Shown piece by piece: positions 40,814 to 53,600 of a DNA stretch of 64,000 nt. The translations under genes and the position numbers were made by a program. Numbering within the stretch: position 1 is the stretch's first letter; each line of letters begins with the position of its first letter. Source of the stretch: Siphlonurus alternatus (Eukaryota; Arthropoda; Insecta; Ephemeroptera; Siphlonuridae); the NCBI GenBank assembly GCA_949825025.1, contig OX463785.1, positions 12,463,971 to 12,527,970 on the forward strand. Direction: 5' to 3'. The notes under the pieces were generated by a model. It saw only the letters and a list, made by a program, of their open reading frames with translations, was not told the origin of the DNA and did no database searches.

Positions 40814-42615
40814 ATGGTATGTATTCTGTAATATTATTAAGCTATAATTATATTATCATATTATCTTATAGGAAAATTACGTATTTTGAAAATTTAACTA
40901 AAAATAAATTTTGATTCTGAATGGACCTGAATGTTTCTTGGGTCCTTGCCATACCTGTAAAGGTTTCCTCTTATTAACACCATTTTCATCATTCCCACAG
41001 CTCGTGTTAGTACTAGGAGACTTGCACATTCCACACCGCTGCAGCAGCCTGCCAGCAAAGTTCAAAAAGCTGCTGGTCCCCGGGAGAATACAACACATTT
41101 TGTGCACAGGAAACCTCTGCACGAAAGAATCCTATGACTACCTCAAGACTCTAGCTAGCGACGTTCATATTGTCAGAGGAGACTTTGACGAGGTAATTAT
41201 ATAAAGTTATTTGCCAATACGGGAGCTATCAAATGATACTATTGGACAAACTGGCTTTATGGTGTAAAATGTAAAAGTGTATTGATCAATGTCATTTGAA
41301 AGGCACTGCCCAGTAAACACAACTCTGCTGGTCCAGTGCTGAGACTGTTGGGCCAGTACGTTACTGTGTCAATACTCTATACAGTACCGGCAGTACGGTT
41401 CCAACACTTTTTTTACTTTTGACATCATGTGTTTACTGGGTGGATACATGCATGCAGGTGTTAATCCAGAACAAAATTTCATGGAAGAGAGAGAGAGGGG
41501 TGAAATGAGGAGGGCGGCCACATAAGGTCAATGTTATGTATAAAAATATGGATTGGGGAAATGTCTACTACATTGCCAATGTTATATTCCAAATTTGGAG
41601 TATTTCTATGTAAAAAATAGTAATAAATCCTAACGTTACAGAATCTGAGCTACCCTGAGCAGAAGGTGGTGCAGGTCGGCCAGTTCCGTATTGGTTTGTG
41701 CCACGGCCACCAGGTGGTACCGTGGGGTGACCCCGAGGCCCTGGCGTTGGTACAGCGGCAGCTTGACGTGGACATTCTCATCTCCGGACACACCCACAAG
41801 TTTGAGGCCTACGAGCATGGCAGCAAGTTCTACATCAACCCCGGCTCTGCAACCGGAGCCTACCATCCTCTCGACACGTGAGTGTCTTTAGCGTAGCAAT
41901 TAGAGAATTAAGCGAACGAGAAAAACGATCAGCTGTTTTTTTAGTTCCATTTGAGTAACATGTAAACCTTAGCAGACACACAAAAATCCTGAAATTATTT
42001 TGAAAGATAGATTTTACTGATTTTAGTACCTAAAAGGTACAGAAAAAAATTCTAAACAATGGTTTGAGACATTTTTTTTTTTAATTATTATTTTTTTTTT
42101 TTAATTTTCAGCATCATAGGGCTTTCCCATGGAGAGCCAAACTAAAAACTTACGTAATTAAAAAAAAAAAAAAAAAATTGTCTTGAATAATGTTTTGAAA
42201 TTAATTTTTCCTGTGGCTTTTAGGCACTGTACTAAAATCTGTATCTAAAAAATTTGCAGAATTTGTGTGTCTGCTAAGGTTTACATGTTAATCAAATGGA
42301 ACTAAAAAAAACAACTGATCGGTGTTCTCTTTCCCTTAAGTGCAAAAATCATGCACAGGTCAGGGTTCACCAACAGAACTGTCATAACCATACATTGCAC
42401 TTATTGTAATAACATTTATTCTTGCTGTACATTTTGCACTGACACCCCCACATTACCCACACATCAGTAACGCTAACAAGTTGCCTCATTGTTCCAGCGG
42501 GGTGGTTCCGTCGTTCATGCTAATGGACATCAAGAGCTCTACGGTGATGACCTACGTGTACCAACTGCTAGGGGATGAAGTCAAGGTAGAGAGGATCGAA
42601 TACAAGAAGAACTGA
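40814..42615 (+). CDS. Vps29: VPS29, retromer subunit (complete, 4 exons)
   Basis: VPS29 is a metallophosphoesterase-fold scaffold subunit of retromer, binding VPS35 for endosome-to-Golgi and endosome-to-surface recycling. Exons: 40814-40816 (only the ATG), 41001-41192, 41642-41877, 42498-42615, phases consistent, stop TGA at 42613-42615. The product is 182 residues, the same as the human protein. It begins [20 protein letters not shown]. All residues of the degenerate metal site are present and at the human positions: D8, H10, N39, D62, H86, H115 and H117 (GDLH, CTGN, RGDFDE, HGHQ, SGHTHK). It ends [10 protein letters not shown]. Intron 3 contains a long fold-back and the 3' UTR a MITE-like element. 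Confidence 0.98.
41309..41441. mobile_element. Fold-back with CCAGTAAACACA ends in VPS29 intron 2
   Basis: CCCAGTAAACACA at the left is mirrored by TGTGTTTACTGGG at the right; inside, CTGGTCCAGTG and GGGCCAG form further pairs. About 133 bp. Confidence 0.6.
41903..42342. mobile_element. About 440-bp fold-back in VPS29 intron 3
   Basis: GAGAATTAAGCGAACGAGAA-type left end is mirrored by TTCTCTTTCCCTTAAG. Best arms are TTTTTTAGTTCCATTTGA against TCAAATGGAACTAAAAAAA, and CATGTAAACCTTAGCAGACA against TGTCTGCTAAGGTTTACATG. The element fills most of the intron. Confidence 0.75.
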
Positions 42616-42733
42616 GCTCTCGGTGTGCAACCGTGTGCTGGACTTTCGAGTGTTACTCGGGCAAGGAGGAAGGGGTTAGAATCAAAGTCACAGTGGAATT
42701 GTAAACAAAACGTTGTAAGAGATGTCTGTGACA

Positions 42734-43056
42734 AAATAGAGTATCAACCTCAAAAATTGTATACAAAAATGGATAGAGGGTGCAAAGTTGTGCCACTCTG
42801 ATTTTTTTCAGATTTTTTAGGGCCCCGGAAGTATTGCTAAAAAAAATTTGGCAAGGTCAGGATTGAACCCACACCCCTTTTAGATCCTATCTTTTTATTA
42901 AGAGAGGCGTCATTCTCTCTCTGTACTTTTAAAAAATTTTTAAAAATAATTCCCGGACTCTAATAAATCTGGAAAAAAAAAAATCAGAGCTGCGCATAAC
43001 TTTGCACCTTCTATCCATTTCTGCAATAAAAAAATTTTGAGGTTGATACTCCATTG
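42734..43056. mobile_element. MITE family A in VPS29 3' UTR
   Basis: Left AATAGAGTATCAACCTCAAA and right TTTTGAGGTTGATACTCCATT; then AATGGATAGAGGGTGCAAAG mirrored by CTTTGCACCTTCTATCCATT. It begins about 120 bp after the VPS29 stop, so it is probably transcribed as part of the 3' UTR. The centre has lost its TGACGTCA pair. Confidence 0.83.
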
Positions 43057-43684
43057 CTTTACTTTATATGTTACTTAACTTTAACAGATAATCTAGCAGT
43101 AATCTGTTTAAAAGGTCAATAGTTCACAATGGCAGACGTATCTAACGATTGTTTATTTACAAAATCATGGTGCCAAAAAGACTTGTCAAAACCATGGACC
43201 CAAATACTGGTATGTACTGAAAGGATCATATAAAGTGCCTATTCGTTTATAAGGTATTGGCAACAATGTGTATTGAATATGTGGAGTGAAGATCGGTTTA
43301 TCTCCTCTTATAACTCATACCAAACGTTTTTTATAACGTCACCCATAAGGCCTGTGTATAGACATTTTATGTGATCCTAGGGGTACTGTTTGCGTTGGAA
43401 AATATCTTTTCCAAAGCAAGTAAAGTGCGAATAATAAGAAAATAGGAGTCCAATTTGTCTAAAAACACTACTTGTATCATCATAAAAATATTCTAGATTA
43501 TGTTAATTCTTATTTGTTGGGTACAGTAAAGTATCAGTTATGTTTGTTATTTAAATTACTAAGAGAAAATTTGAATTTGGTGAATGTTTATATCTCTGGA
43601 ATTAATGAAATATTTTATTATTATTGTGAAGTTATCTACTACAAAGAACTGTAAACTTAAAGTCTTATACTTTAGACTTGCCTA

Positions 43685-43690
43685 AATAAA
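43685..43690 (+). terminator. Candidate VPS29 polyadenylation signal
   Basis: AATAAA about 1.07 kb after the VPS29 stop, past the MITE-like element at 42734-43056. It is plausible but not unique in such A/T-rich sequence. Confidence 0.35.
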
Positions 43691-46600
43691 AAGAGCATAG
43701 CGTATAGGAACACACCCGATAAAAAAATTAAATTTGAAAATCACACATTATTTTTAATATTATTATTTTTTTCTTTATACATTCGTGATGGCAAAAGACT
43801 CACTATCTACTTCTCAAATAATTTTTATCAATTAAGGGTTAACTGAAATTAAATAATTATTGAATTTTTTGGAATTGAGATTTGATAATTACTGTATAAC
43901 TTACTGTTCAATCCCAATTTTTATATTAATTCTGAGCATTTCATACCTCAGCATTTCCATTGTATGTAATTTGATATAAATTTAATATAAAAATGCTGCA
44001 GATGCATGAATTATTGAAGTAATTTTTAAAATTTTCTTACCGGCAAAACTATTATCATAAATAGTTGCACTAAATTTAGAACATTTGTTTTAAAATCTGG
44101 ATAATCAGAGATTTCATAAAGCAGGTTTGTTTCCTTTCAATCTGTTTTTAAAATTATTATTTTCATTGTATGAAAATATTTAGATATTTGTATTTCATGT
44201 AATGTGTTTACAAATATTACTGTTACTTTGTTAGAATGAATTTCTTTCTCTTCTATCATCTCATTTTGCAATTTATTTAATACATGTTCAAAGTACTCAT
44301 GTTTCTATGCCTCATTTCAACTATTAAAATACAATCAATTAAAAATATACAAAGTATCTCACTAATAAAGAATGATAAATGCATATTTTTAGGGCAAAAT
44401 ATCTAAAAAAATATATATTACCCCAATCCTTTTTTTTATTTATATTTTGGCTTTAATATGAAATATATTTGCAAAATATATTATTATTTTACAATTTGGT
44501 GTATGTATTTGTGAAAATGATTTATTTTATTGCTGAGAAATATAAAATCTCAATGATACATTATGTTTATTAAAAATAAATTGAATTTTCTATTAAAAAT
44601 ATGTATATTTGAAACTGCATGCTGTTATAATAAAAAGAATCTGTTATGTGCATGATAAATAAATGATTATCTGTAATACTAATTTTTATTTCTGTTCCTT
44701 CATAAAAAAATCATAAACATTCTGGAAGTAAAAATTTATTTTAGGAGCTAATTAGTACAGTAATTAAATTTTGGTGATGAAATTATGTTTCTTGAAATGC
44801 AACAAAAGTGGAATGAATGTAATAAAAAAAAAAAATCTACTGGTTAATTTTACTGCAATGACTACATTTTACTTTCACGACGTTCAAAGCGCCTGTATTG
44901 CTTACTACCCTTTTGACATGAAAGTATTGCGGGTTGCATAACTTTCCAATTCCTTTCATAAACGAGAGAAAATAAAAATGTAATGTGAATTTTGATGATA
45001 AAAACCCTTTAAACTAAAAAAAAACTAAAATCAAGCGTGAGTATAAAAAAGAATAAAATTATTATGCTATAAATAAATTATAGACTACAGGAATTTTTTA
45101 AGTGCTGTTCCTGTGTATTTTATAGAAATATTTTAAGTAATATAAAAATTGCATTATGTATTATATAATTTTTAAGTGATCCATTATTATATGCAGAAAA
45201 TTGATATAATTTCAAATTCACAGAATTTCATGCGGATTAATTTATACTATAATTATTATATATTCTATTAAATTTAAATTATATCAGTTAAAATGTAATA
45301 CATATAGCGTATATTACATAATATATGACGAGGCGCTTAGTTTGCATGATCGTGCTATTTTAATATAGGCGCGTGATTGTTGTAAGAGATTCATTAAATT
45401 CAGACTTCAAACTATAGTACGTCATCGCGATATTTTTGTGAAAATGATGTCAAACTAAATTCCTCATCTATTTATCACTATTTACAAAATGATAATGAAA
45501 GATGAAAAAAGGAGTAAATATCGTAATTCAATCATAACTGATAACAGCTACTACGTGATAGCTATAGATATCAACTATATAGTATATCATATAGAAAAGT
45601 GTAAAGTGTTTTTAAACACTATAATATTAAATAAAATCGAAAAAAATTATCTACGTATAAAATATAATTTAATATTTATACCCATATTATGAAATTAATA
45701 AAATAATATTTATTTTTTGCAGTCTTAATTTGCATGCATGTATCGCGAGAAAATGTTTATAAAATTAGAATTTATTATTTATTTTGTTAGTATAATATAT
45801 TAAGCTATAGTAACTACAAAATAGCTCACATATATCATTAATTTAGACCATTCTATTATACCATTGTATATTATTTAATTTTAGTCATTGAAGTCCGTTT
45901 ATAACATGATCAGTATTATCACCATGACTCCCGATTGGCCCATATATTGCACTATCGAATGAAACACTTGCGTGATTATAACTATTTTAAGTTAAAAATT
46001 ATTCTTCAATTTTTTCAATGTCTTAATTTTTAACCCCAACTTAAAATAAATTAGAAAATGTAATTTTATAGTAATTATTTAATTAATGCCTTTTCCCGGT
46101 CTCAGAAAAATCTGAAAAAAATTCACAGTACCATATTTTTAACCCCTTCTTTCAATTAAGCCACCAAAATTTTCACATTCTAATATCTTATTGACGTTTT
46201 ACATGTTCTTTGTGGGTGTTATTTTAATTACAACTCAATGTGATGAGGAGCTCAGCTAGTTATCAGTTGATAAATTTAGATATATTTTTTTTTTTTTACA
46301 TTTTCTATATAACATACATTATATACATTTATACATGAAAAACTAAACCCAAAATGAAATTATAGAATACATTCATACATATACTGTATATATAGGGCTA
46401 AATACAGGTGCAGTCATACAATATGAAAATTTTCATTGTCATAAAAATAATTATATTAGCAATTATCCTACATATACGTCTTGTATTATTGTAAACGATC
46501 ACTATAAATATATCATGTATTATAATTATTAGCTTGTATATAATGCCATTCCAAATTAATTTGTTAATACAAAAGCTAACAAGATAACATAAGAATTTTA

Positions 46601-47635
46601 GGATCATGTGTAACTCAAAAGGAATTAATAAATGGATTATAGGATTTTTAATTTAGATAATAAAAACTAGATCCAACTATATAAGAAGATTTAATCTAGA
46701 TTTTTACAGCAGTCTGCATATTTTTTGACGTACTATAGGAATAAACGAAAGCTTACGTATATAGGGTAAGTCAAATTTATTGTGTTAATTAAGGATTATA
46801 ATGACGTCATTGGCAGACATTGCTAACTATTTTCAGACGATAAACGTAAAATATTTTTACAACTTAAGATAAATGACAAATTTACTATATAACCTGATCA
46901 AATAATAAAATATTTGGATTTTGGATTAATTTATTAAATGATATTATTATTTTTTTTTAGAAGCTGAATTGATTAAATTGTACAGTACCAACTACCAGTA
47001 GCTAACTAAGGATGATGTCATTAATCCTTAATTAATACTTGCACATAAATTATTTATATTTGAGTTATTATATTATTATTGAGGTGAAATCATTGAAATA
47101 CTTATGATTAATGATTAAATAATTAATAAACACTAAAATACTTGATATATTTTTTTATTATTTAAACTATATTTATGCTAGGATTAATGAAATACAATAT
47201 TCACAATCTTCTTTATTACATCTTCATAAATTAAGCAGTCCATGGTACTAAAACTCCTGCTTTAGTTCATACTATATTATATATTAACAATTAATTTGCA
47301 ATTTATATTTACGATAGGAAATTTATCAATTGCGTAGTCCTAGAATATGTCGTATAATATAGCTTTTTTATTATTATTATATTAATTTTATTTCACATTT
47401 TAATTTTAAACATGATTCGGTGTACTATATTTCCTATAAAATATATAAAGAATTTTACAGAAATACATTTTTGCAGTAATATGATTCCATACTACATTAA
47501 GAGTAAAATTTTATTATTTATTGTCGGAGAATACTTCCCTTCTCCCTAGCTATTTCAATGTTCTTCATTAAAAAATTAATTACTATACAGTGTCGTACGT
47601 ATATAATTATGAATTCAACTTCTAACACTATTATT
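43691..47635. other. AT-rich intergenic region, no gene recognised
   Basis: Nearly 4 kb, very A/T-rich, with short chance ORFs of lysine/isoleucine-rich content. Around 46095-46175 there is half of an eroded family-B element (CTCAGAAAAATCTGAAAAAA). The aminopeptidase promoter and any 5' non-coding exon should lie here, but I cannot place them. Confidence 0.5.
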
Positions 47636-47661
47636 TCTCTTCTTACAGCACAGCCACCAAA
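47636..47661 (+). promoter_or_regulatory. 5' UTR splice acceptor and start context of aminopeptidase
   Basis: A pyrimidine tract ending TCTTCTTACAG occurs 12 nt before the start, and CCACCAAAATGG is a good animal start context. This suggests an upstream non-coding first exon whose position I cannot identify, so the promoter is not located. Alternatively transcription starts close by and the acceptor is fortuitous. Confidence 0.5.
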
Positions 47662-50600
47662 ATGGCTTCTTCTTCATTATTGTGTGCTCTCACAACAATA
47701 GCATTGTTGATCACCATTGCTTCATGTACTCCTCTATGGGAACGTCAACAAAATAGAATGAAAAATCCTAAAAACACTTCGCGAGCACTTGAAGACTACA
47801 AACTCCCCTCAAATATAATACCATTGGAATACGATATACATCTGATACCGTACCTTGAAATACCTGCAGAAAAAGCATTTACTTTTGATGGAAAAATTCA
47901 AATTTTATTCAGAGTTCAGACTGTCACTAAAATGATCAGACTTCATGCATATGATTTAAATATTGATAAAACCTCTGTGATTGTTACGAGAGTTGGACAA
48001 GATATAGTGTTTTGGGAAAATGTTGAAATTTCAGTTCCAACTGATGATAGAAATTTTTTAACAATAAATTTTTCATCAAATTTAGTGGCTAATTCAAGAT
48101 ATACATTAGATATTAATTTTATTGGTAATTTAAATGATAATTTAGAGGGATTTTATAGAAGTTCATTTATTGATGAAGAAGGCAATAAAAAGTAAGTACA
48201 TTTTTTAATTTGGAGTGAAAGATTATATCCACTTTATACTTAAATGATTTATAAATCAACAATGCCTTTGCTCATTTACATAAGAGCCCATTGCGCGATG
48301 ACATCATTTATACTTTTAATATATTACATTAATTATAATATATAGTATGAAAATTTTCATAAGCTGCTATAAAATTAGTGTTAATTCTCTTTTGAGATTA
48401 TAATTAATTTTTACCTGTCACCTCCAAATAATTAAAAATTCTGTACACGATACTGAAAAACTTATTTACTTTAAAACTGGTGCAAAATATAAATTACTTT
48501 AATTTTTCTAATTGCTTTACTTGACAATTCAAAAACCACACTGGTCAGATTATAATGGACAACCTACATGAAAATTTTTTATTACAGAAATGAATACCAA
48601 ATTATGCCACTGAATTTTTTCAGATTTTTTTTTTTTGTTTGTTTTGAAACTCAGAACTATTTTTAAATAATTATTGAAAGTGCGGCCACGCCCCCTGGAG
48701 GCGTCAATATAGGCCTCGGTCCTATCATTTTTATTAAGGATTCAGGGGTGTCAACTTAACTTACAGAACTTTCAATAATTATTAAAAAATAGTTCCGGGT
48801 CTCAAAAAAATCTGAAAAAATTCAGAGTAGCATAATTTGGTACCATCTATTCATTTCTGCAATAAAAAATTTTTCATGTATGTTGTCCATTATGAAAACT
48901 TTCCTCATACTGGGGAAAACAAGTTTGTTGGTAATATTAACAATTCATACTAGTTTTATTTAGCTAAGGCGCACACATATTTTCTTAAAATTATTAGTCG
49001 AGGTATTCATTTAGTATGTACCATCAAATGTGTGTTTGGTTTCCCGGCTTTGTAATTAATCACTTTGATCCATTGCTAAAAAGTAGAGGTGTTCGTCCTG
49101 ACTGAGGTTTTCCACGGTTTCCTCAGTCTCACCTCAGTGAATGCTGAGACGTGTAACAGGCCTTGGTCATCATCTTCATCATCCTTTCCCTCCCTTATCC
49201 CTATCCATTACCCCACCTCAAGTTTTAAGCTCATAGGGGTAAAAAAAAAGTACAATTAATTTAATATTCCTTTTTTTGAAGATACCCAACAGTGTATAAT
49301 ATACATGCACAGGGAATTCCTGCTGAATGGGCTTACTTTTTGTATTATTATATTTTGAGCGCAGTTTGTTTTGCTGATAAAAAAAGTAAAATACGAAAAG
49401 GACAGAAGTACAGGAATTATTTGGAAATTAATTAAAGATTTACCTAATATTAATCTTTCTACAACAGGTGGTTGGCGGTGACTCAGTTCGAGTCCACTGG
49501 TGCCAGACGTGCATTCCCATGTTTCGACGAACCAAGCATGAAGGCTCAATTTACTATTCATATAGCACGTGCCATGGACCATGTTGCACAGTCCAACATG
49601 CCTATGGAAAGCGAAACACCATTGTAAGTTTTTACTTATTTCAAACCCAAACCAGTGCATGCGTACCAAATATTTGCAAGTAAGCAAGTCATGATGATGT
49701 TTCCATCCCAGAAAATTATATATAATATTAAGTATGCTATAATACTAAACAAATTTTGTTTTATTTAATGTGCAGTATCTTATTTAATTCAATAATCAAA
49801 AAAATAAACTTTATATTTTTATATAATTTAATATTTATTAATTTAAAAAATATATTTTTTGATGATTATATTATATTGCATATATTTAATTGATAAAAAC
49901 ATTTTGTATTTAAGCAATATTTTGTTATTTTTTCACTTTATTCATTTTAATGAATTTAATTACGTAATAACTTTTACAGCATTACAGGTAGGGATGGGTA
50001 ATATCAAGCATATATTCGATATTATTCGTATTCACAATATATTCATATACATTCGATATTCGTATTACAATTTACAGGGAATTATTGTCACTATCTTGAA
50101 ATAGCATGTTGATAGTTATGATTTATACTAAATATATACTGGATTGCTGCTTTGTGATTGAGGTCTTGTTAAGTTTTTATTTCTGTCACTGTTTATTTTT
50201 TTATTATTATAATTACACACACCATTGTGTTGATATGTGACTTGACGTGATTATATTGTTATGTACAGTTGAAAAGCAATAAAATATTATGAATTATTAA
50301 ATTAATTAATATTGACGTTACAGGAACATGGCGGGTCTGGAGGGCTGGCGGTGGGTCCACTTCGGAAAATCGGTGACCATGTCTTCGTATTTGGTGGCTT
50401 TCTCCGTCAATCAGTACCAAGCAATAACCCACGTGACCGACCCTAGGTATCACAGCATTGTTGCAATTATTTTACAGTGACAGTGGAATATAATTTCATA
50501 TGGATCCCAAAAAGCAAACCATTCTGTAAATGTTATTAATTTCAAATATTAGGAGCTTTATTATTCTTTACTTCGTTAAAAATTAAAAAAATTACACAAT

Positions 50601-53600
50601 ATATAATTAATAAATTATTATAATATGTTCCATAAGATCAAGCTCATCCAATACATCACTTATCACTTGACATTGTGAAATGGAACAGACTAAATTTTTT
50701 AAATATTTATAATTAAAAAATCTAAATTGTTATATTATATATATGTTTGTATTTAAATTTTTATTTTTCAAAAAAATTTCATTAAATTTGTGCAAAAATT
50801 TTATATTAAAAAAATAAAATAACAAAAATATTCTTTAAATATATTTTATACATTTTTAATTGTTTCTTTAAATAATTGTTAAATTATTTAAGAAGAGCGT
50901 TATTTTTTATAATTATAATTATTTACTAATGTCCAATACGGTGTAATAATAATAAGCACAGGCGTGCCCTTAAATTGTCAACAATGCATCTCGTAAACAA
51001 TTTTCTTTCAAATGTATACCACTGTTTTACTGTTTTTTTTTACATTTAAGGGTAAGGTAACGCCACCAATGTTAAAAAAAATCCCTCTCACAAAAATTCT
51101 GAAAAAAATTTAAAATGTTCTCCTCTACACCCCCTATCAGTAGCTAAAATATCAGGTATACAAATACGATCTAGTTTTTGAGTTATGAATTTTTAAAGTT
51201 GACCAATTTAACATGGGAGTTTCATTTCTCCATGTTAAAGTAGTCAACTTTAAAAATTTATAACTCAAAAACTAGATCGTATTTGTATACCTGATATTTT
51301 AGGTACTGATAGAGGGTATAGAGGAGAACATTTTAAATTTTTTTCAGAATTTTTGTGAGAGGGATTTTTTTTAACATTGGTGGCGTTACCTTACCCTTAA
51401 GTAAAATATAAATCCAAATATTAAATTTTAGGTTTCAGAAGAAAAGATAAAGCTAAACACTTTAACGTAAACATTGACTATTAAATAATTTGATTGTTAT
51501 ATATGTGTTCAGGTTCAAGGTTTGGGCCCGACCTGAAAGGATTCATCAGGGTCAGATTGCCAACGACCTGGCACCGAAGATTATCAGCTACATGGAACGC
51601 TACACTGACCAGATATACGCTCTCCCAAAACTTGACCAAATAGCAATACCTGATATGGACTTCGGTGCAATGGAGAACTGGGGACTTGTTACTTACCGGT
51701 ATTAATTGTATTTCAAATATATTGTTTATTCAATAAAAAATAATAATTTTTACATAATTAATTTTTAATATAACATTTTTTATTTGTTAATTTTACAGAA
51801 TAATTATTTTATGTCATACTTTTTAAAATGATTGAAATTACCGTATTTGTTGCCGCAGTGTTGAGAGCAGAGCTTTCCTTCCTCCCCCGATTCGCTATAC
51901 ATCCTACGCCCCATGATAAATTCTTAGCTCTAACATTACTAGGAGGGAGGGGGGTCGAGACGAAGCGGAAAAAAATTGTAAAATACTGCTCTAAAAATCT
52001 GAAAATTTTGTAATAGCCACCCAACAATGTATTTCCGCAACAAAATTTAATGAGGAAAAACTATATTTTTTTTTAGCATGTCACGATTTAGTTTGGATAG
52101 CGGGTTGGTTCGATACCCCCCCTCCTCTTGGTATAGGGTGTGACAAAAAATCACATGGTAATGCTAGGGTTAAACAAGTGTCTGTTAGAAATAAAATCTC
52201 GGTGAATTAAATTCTCTAATATGTGTCATTATTATTTATTATTTCACTCATAAATTCATAAAAAAAATGCATACAAAAGAAAATTAGGGTGAGGATAGCA
52301 CGCAACACACCAATAAAGTGCTAAAACACAAAAAAGTGGCTCATCCTATGAGCAAACGAGTTAATTGTTTCAATTATCGTCCCACAGGGAAAGCGCACTT
52401 CTGCACGAGGAGGGCGTGTCGACGAGCTACCGTCGTCAGTACATCGAGACGATCGTGACGCACGAGCTGGCACACCAGTGGTTCGGAAACCTCGTCTCTC
52501 CAAAATGGTGGGACAACATCTGGCTGAACGAGGGATTCGCTACCTACTTCGAGTACCACGCTCTGGCTACAGTGAGTGTTGAATCAAGGGAAAATTGCAT
52601 TTTTTTTTTTAATTTTTAAAAAATAATTAAGATTTTTTTTAACATAATAAAACAGAGCTATAAATTTAGCTTTGTAATGCTTCGGTGTTTTATTTTTTTT
52701 CATTCCACCTAATAAATCAATGTTTTTCTTACTGTTATATAGTCGTATAAAAATCTGAAATTCGAAATATTTAAAAACTCTCCTGATGCCTTTTTAATAT
52801 CAAATGTACACCTGAAAATTTTATTTAACTATTTATTTTCTTGAAATTTCATAATTTTATAGATTACATTTATAATTAGTGATATAATACAGTATTTGTT
52901 TATAATTAATAAATACATTATTTTGTCGATAACTCCAAATGATTACTGATTCCATTGATTCTGTTATTTGCTTATTTCCTCAAATGACTATCTCCACATG
53001 TTCTCAGGTACAAGACACGTGGCAGTTGGAAAAGCAGTTCGTGTACGAGCAAATGCACTCAGTCCTGCGGTCAGATGCACTCGAGTCCACGCATGCGCTG
53101 TTGGTACCTGAAGTCGAGTCCCCTCAAGATGCAAATGGAGTCTTTGATATTATCGCCTATAGTAAAGGTATACTATTTTTATACTATCAAAACTCTGAAA
53201 TAATCTCTCAACAATGTGGTTAGATAAATAAAAATTAGATTTTTGAAATTCAGAGGATTTTGAGATAACATCATGAAAGAAAGTAAATAATTCACATTTG
53301 AAATATTCAATTTTTTTTGTATCCGAAAATAGACCTTATCAGAGACTACAATTTTATTGCCTTGCTTTACACTTGGCGCAGTTTGAATTGTTAGCACAAA
53401 ATCAATAAATATTGTTTTTCAGGTGGTTGTATCGTTCGCATGTTGGTGCATTTGATGGGAGAAAGCAACTTCAAAGCCGGCATTAGATCATACATGAACA
53501 CCAGGTAAATTTATTATATAACTAGTGATTTCAATAAATAATGAATTTATACTTGTGCATGCTTTCATTTCGTAGTAGGATTAATATATTATATATTTTA

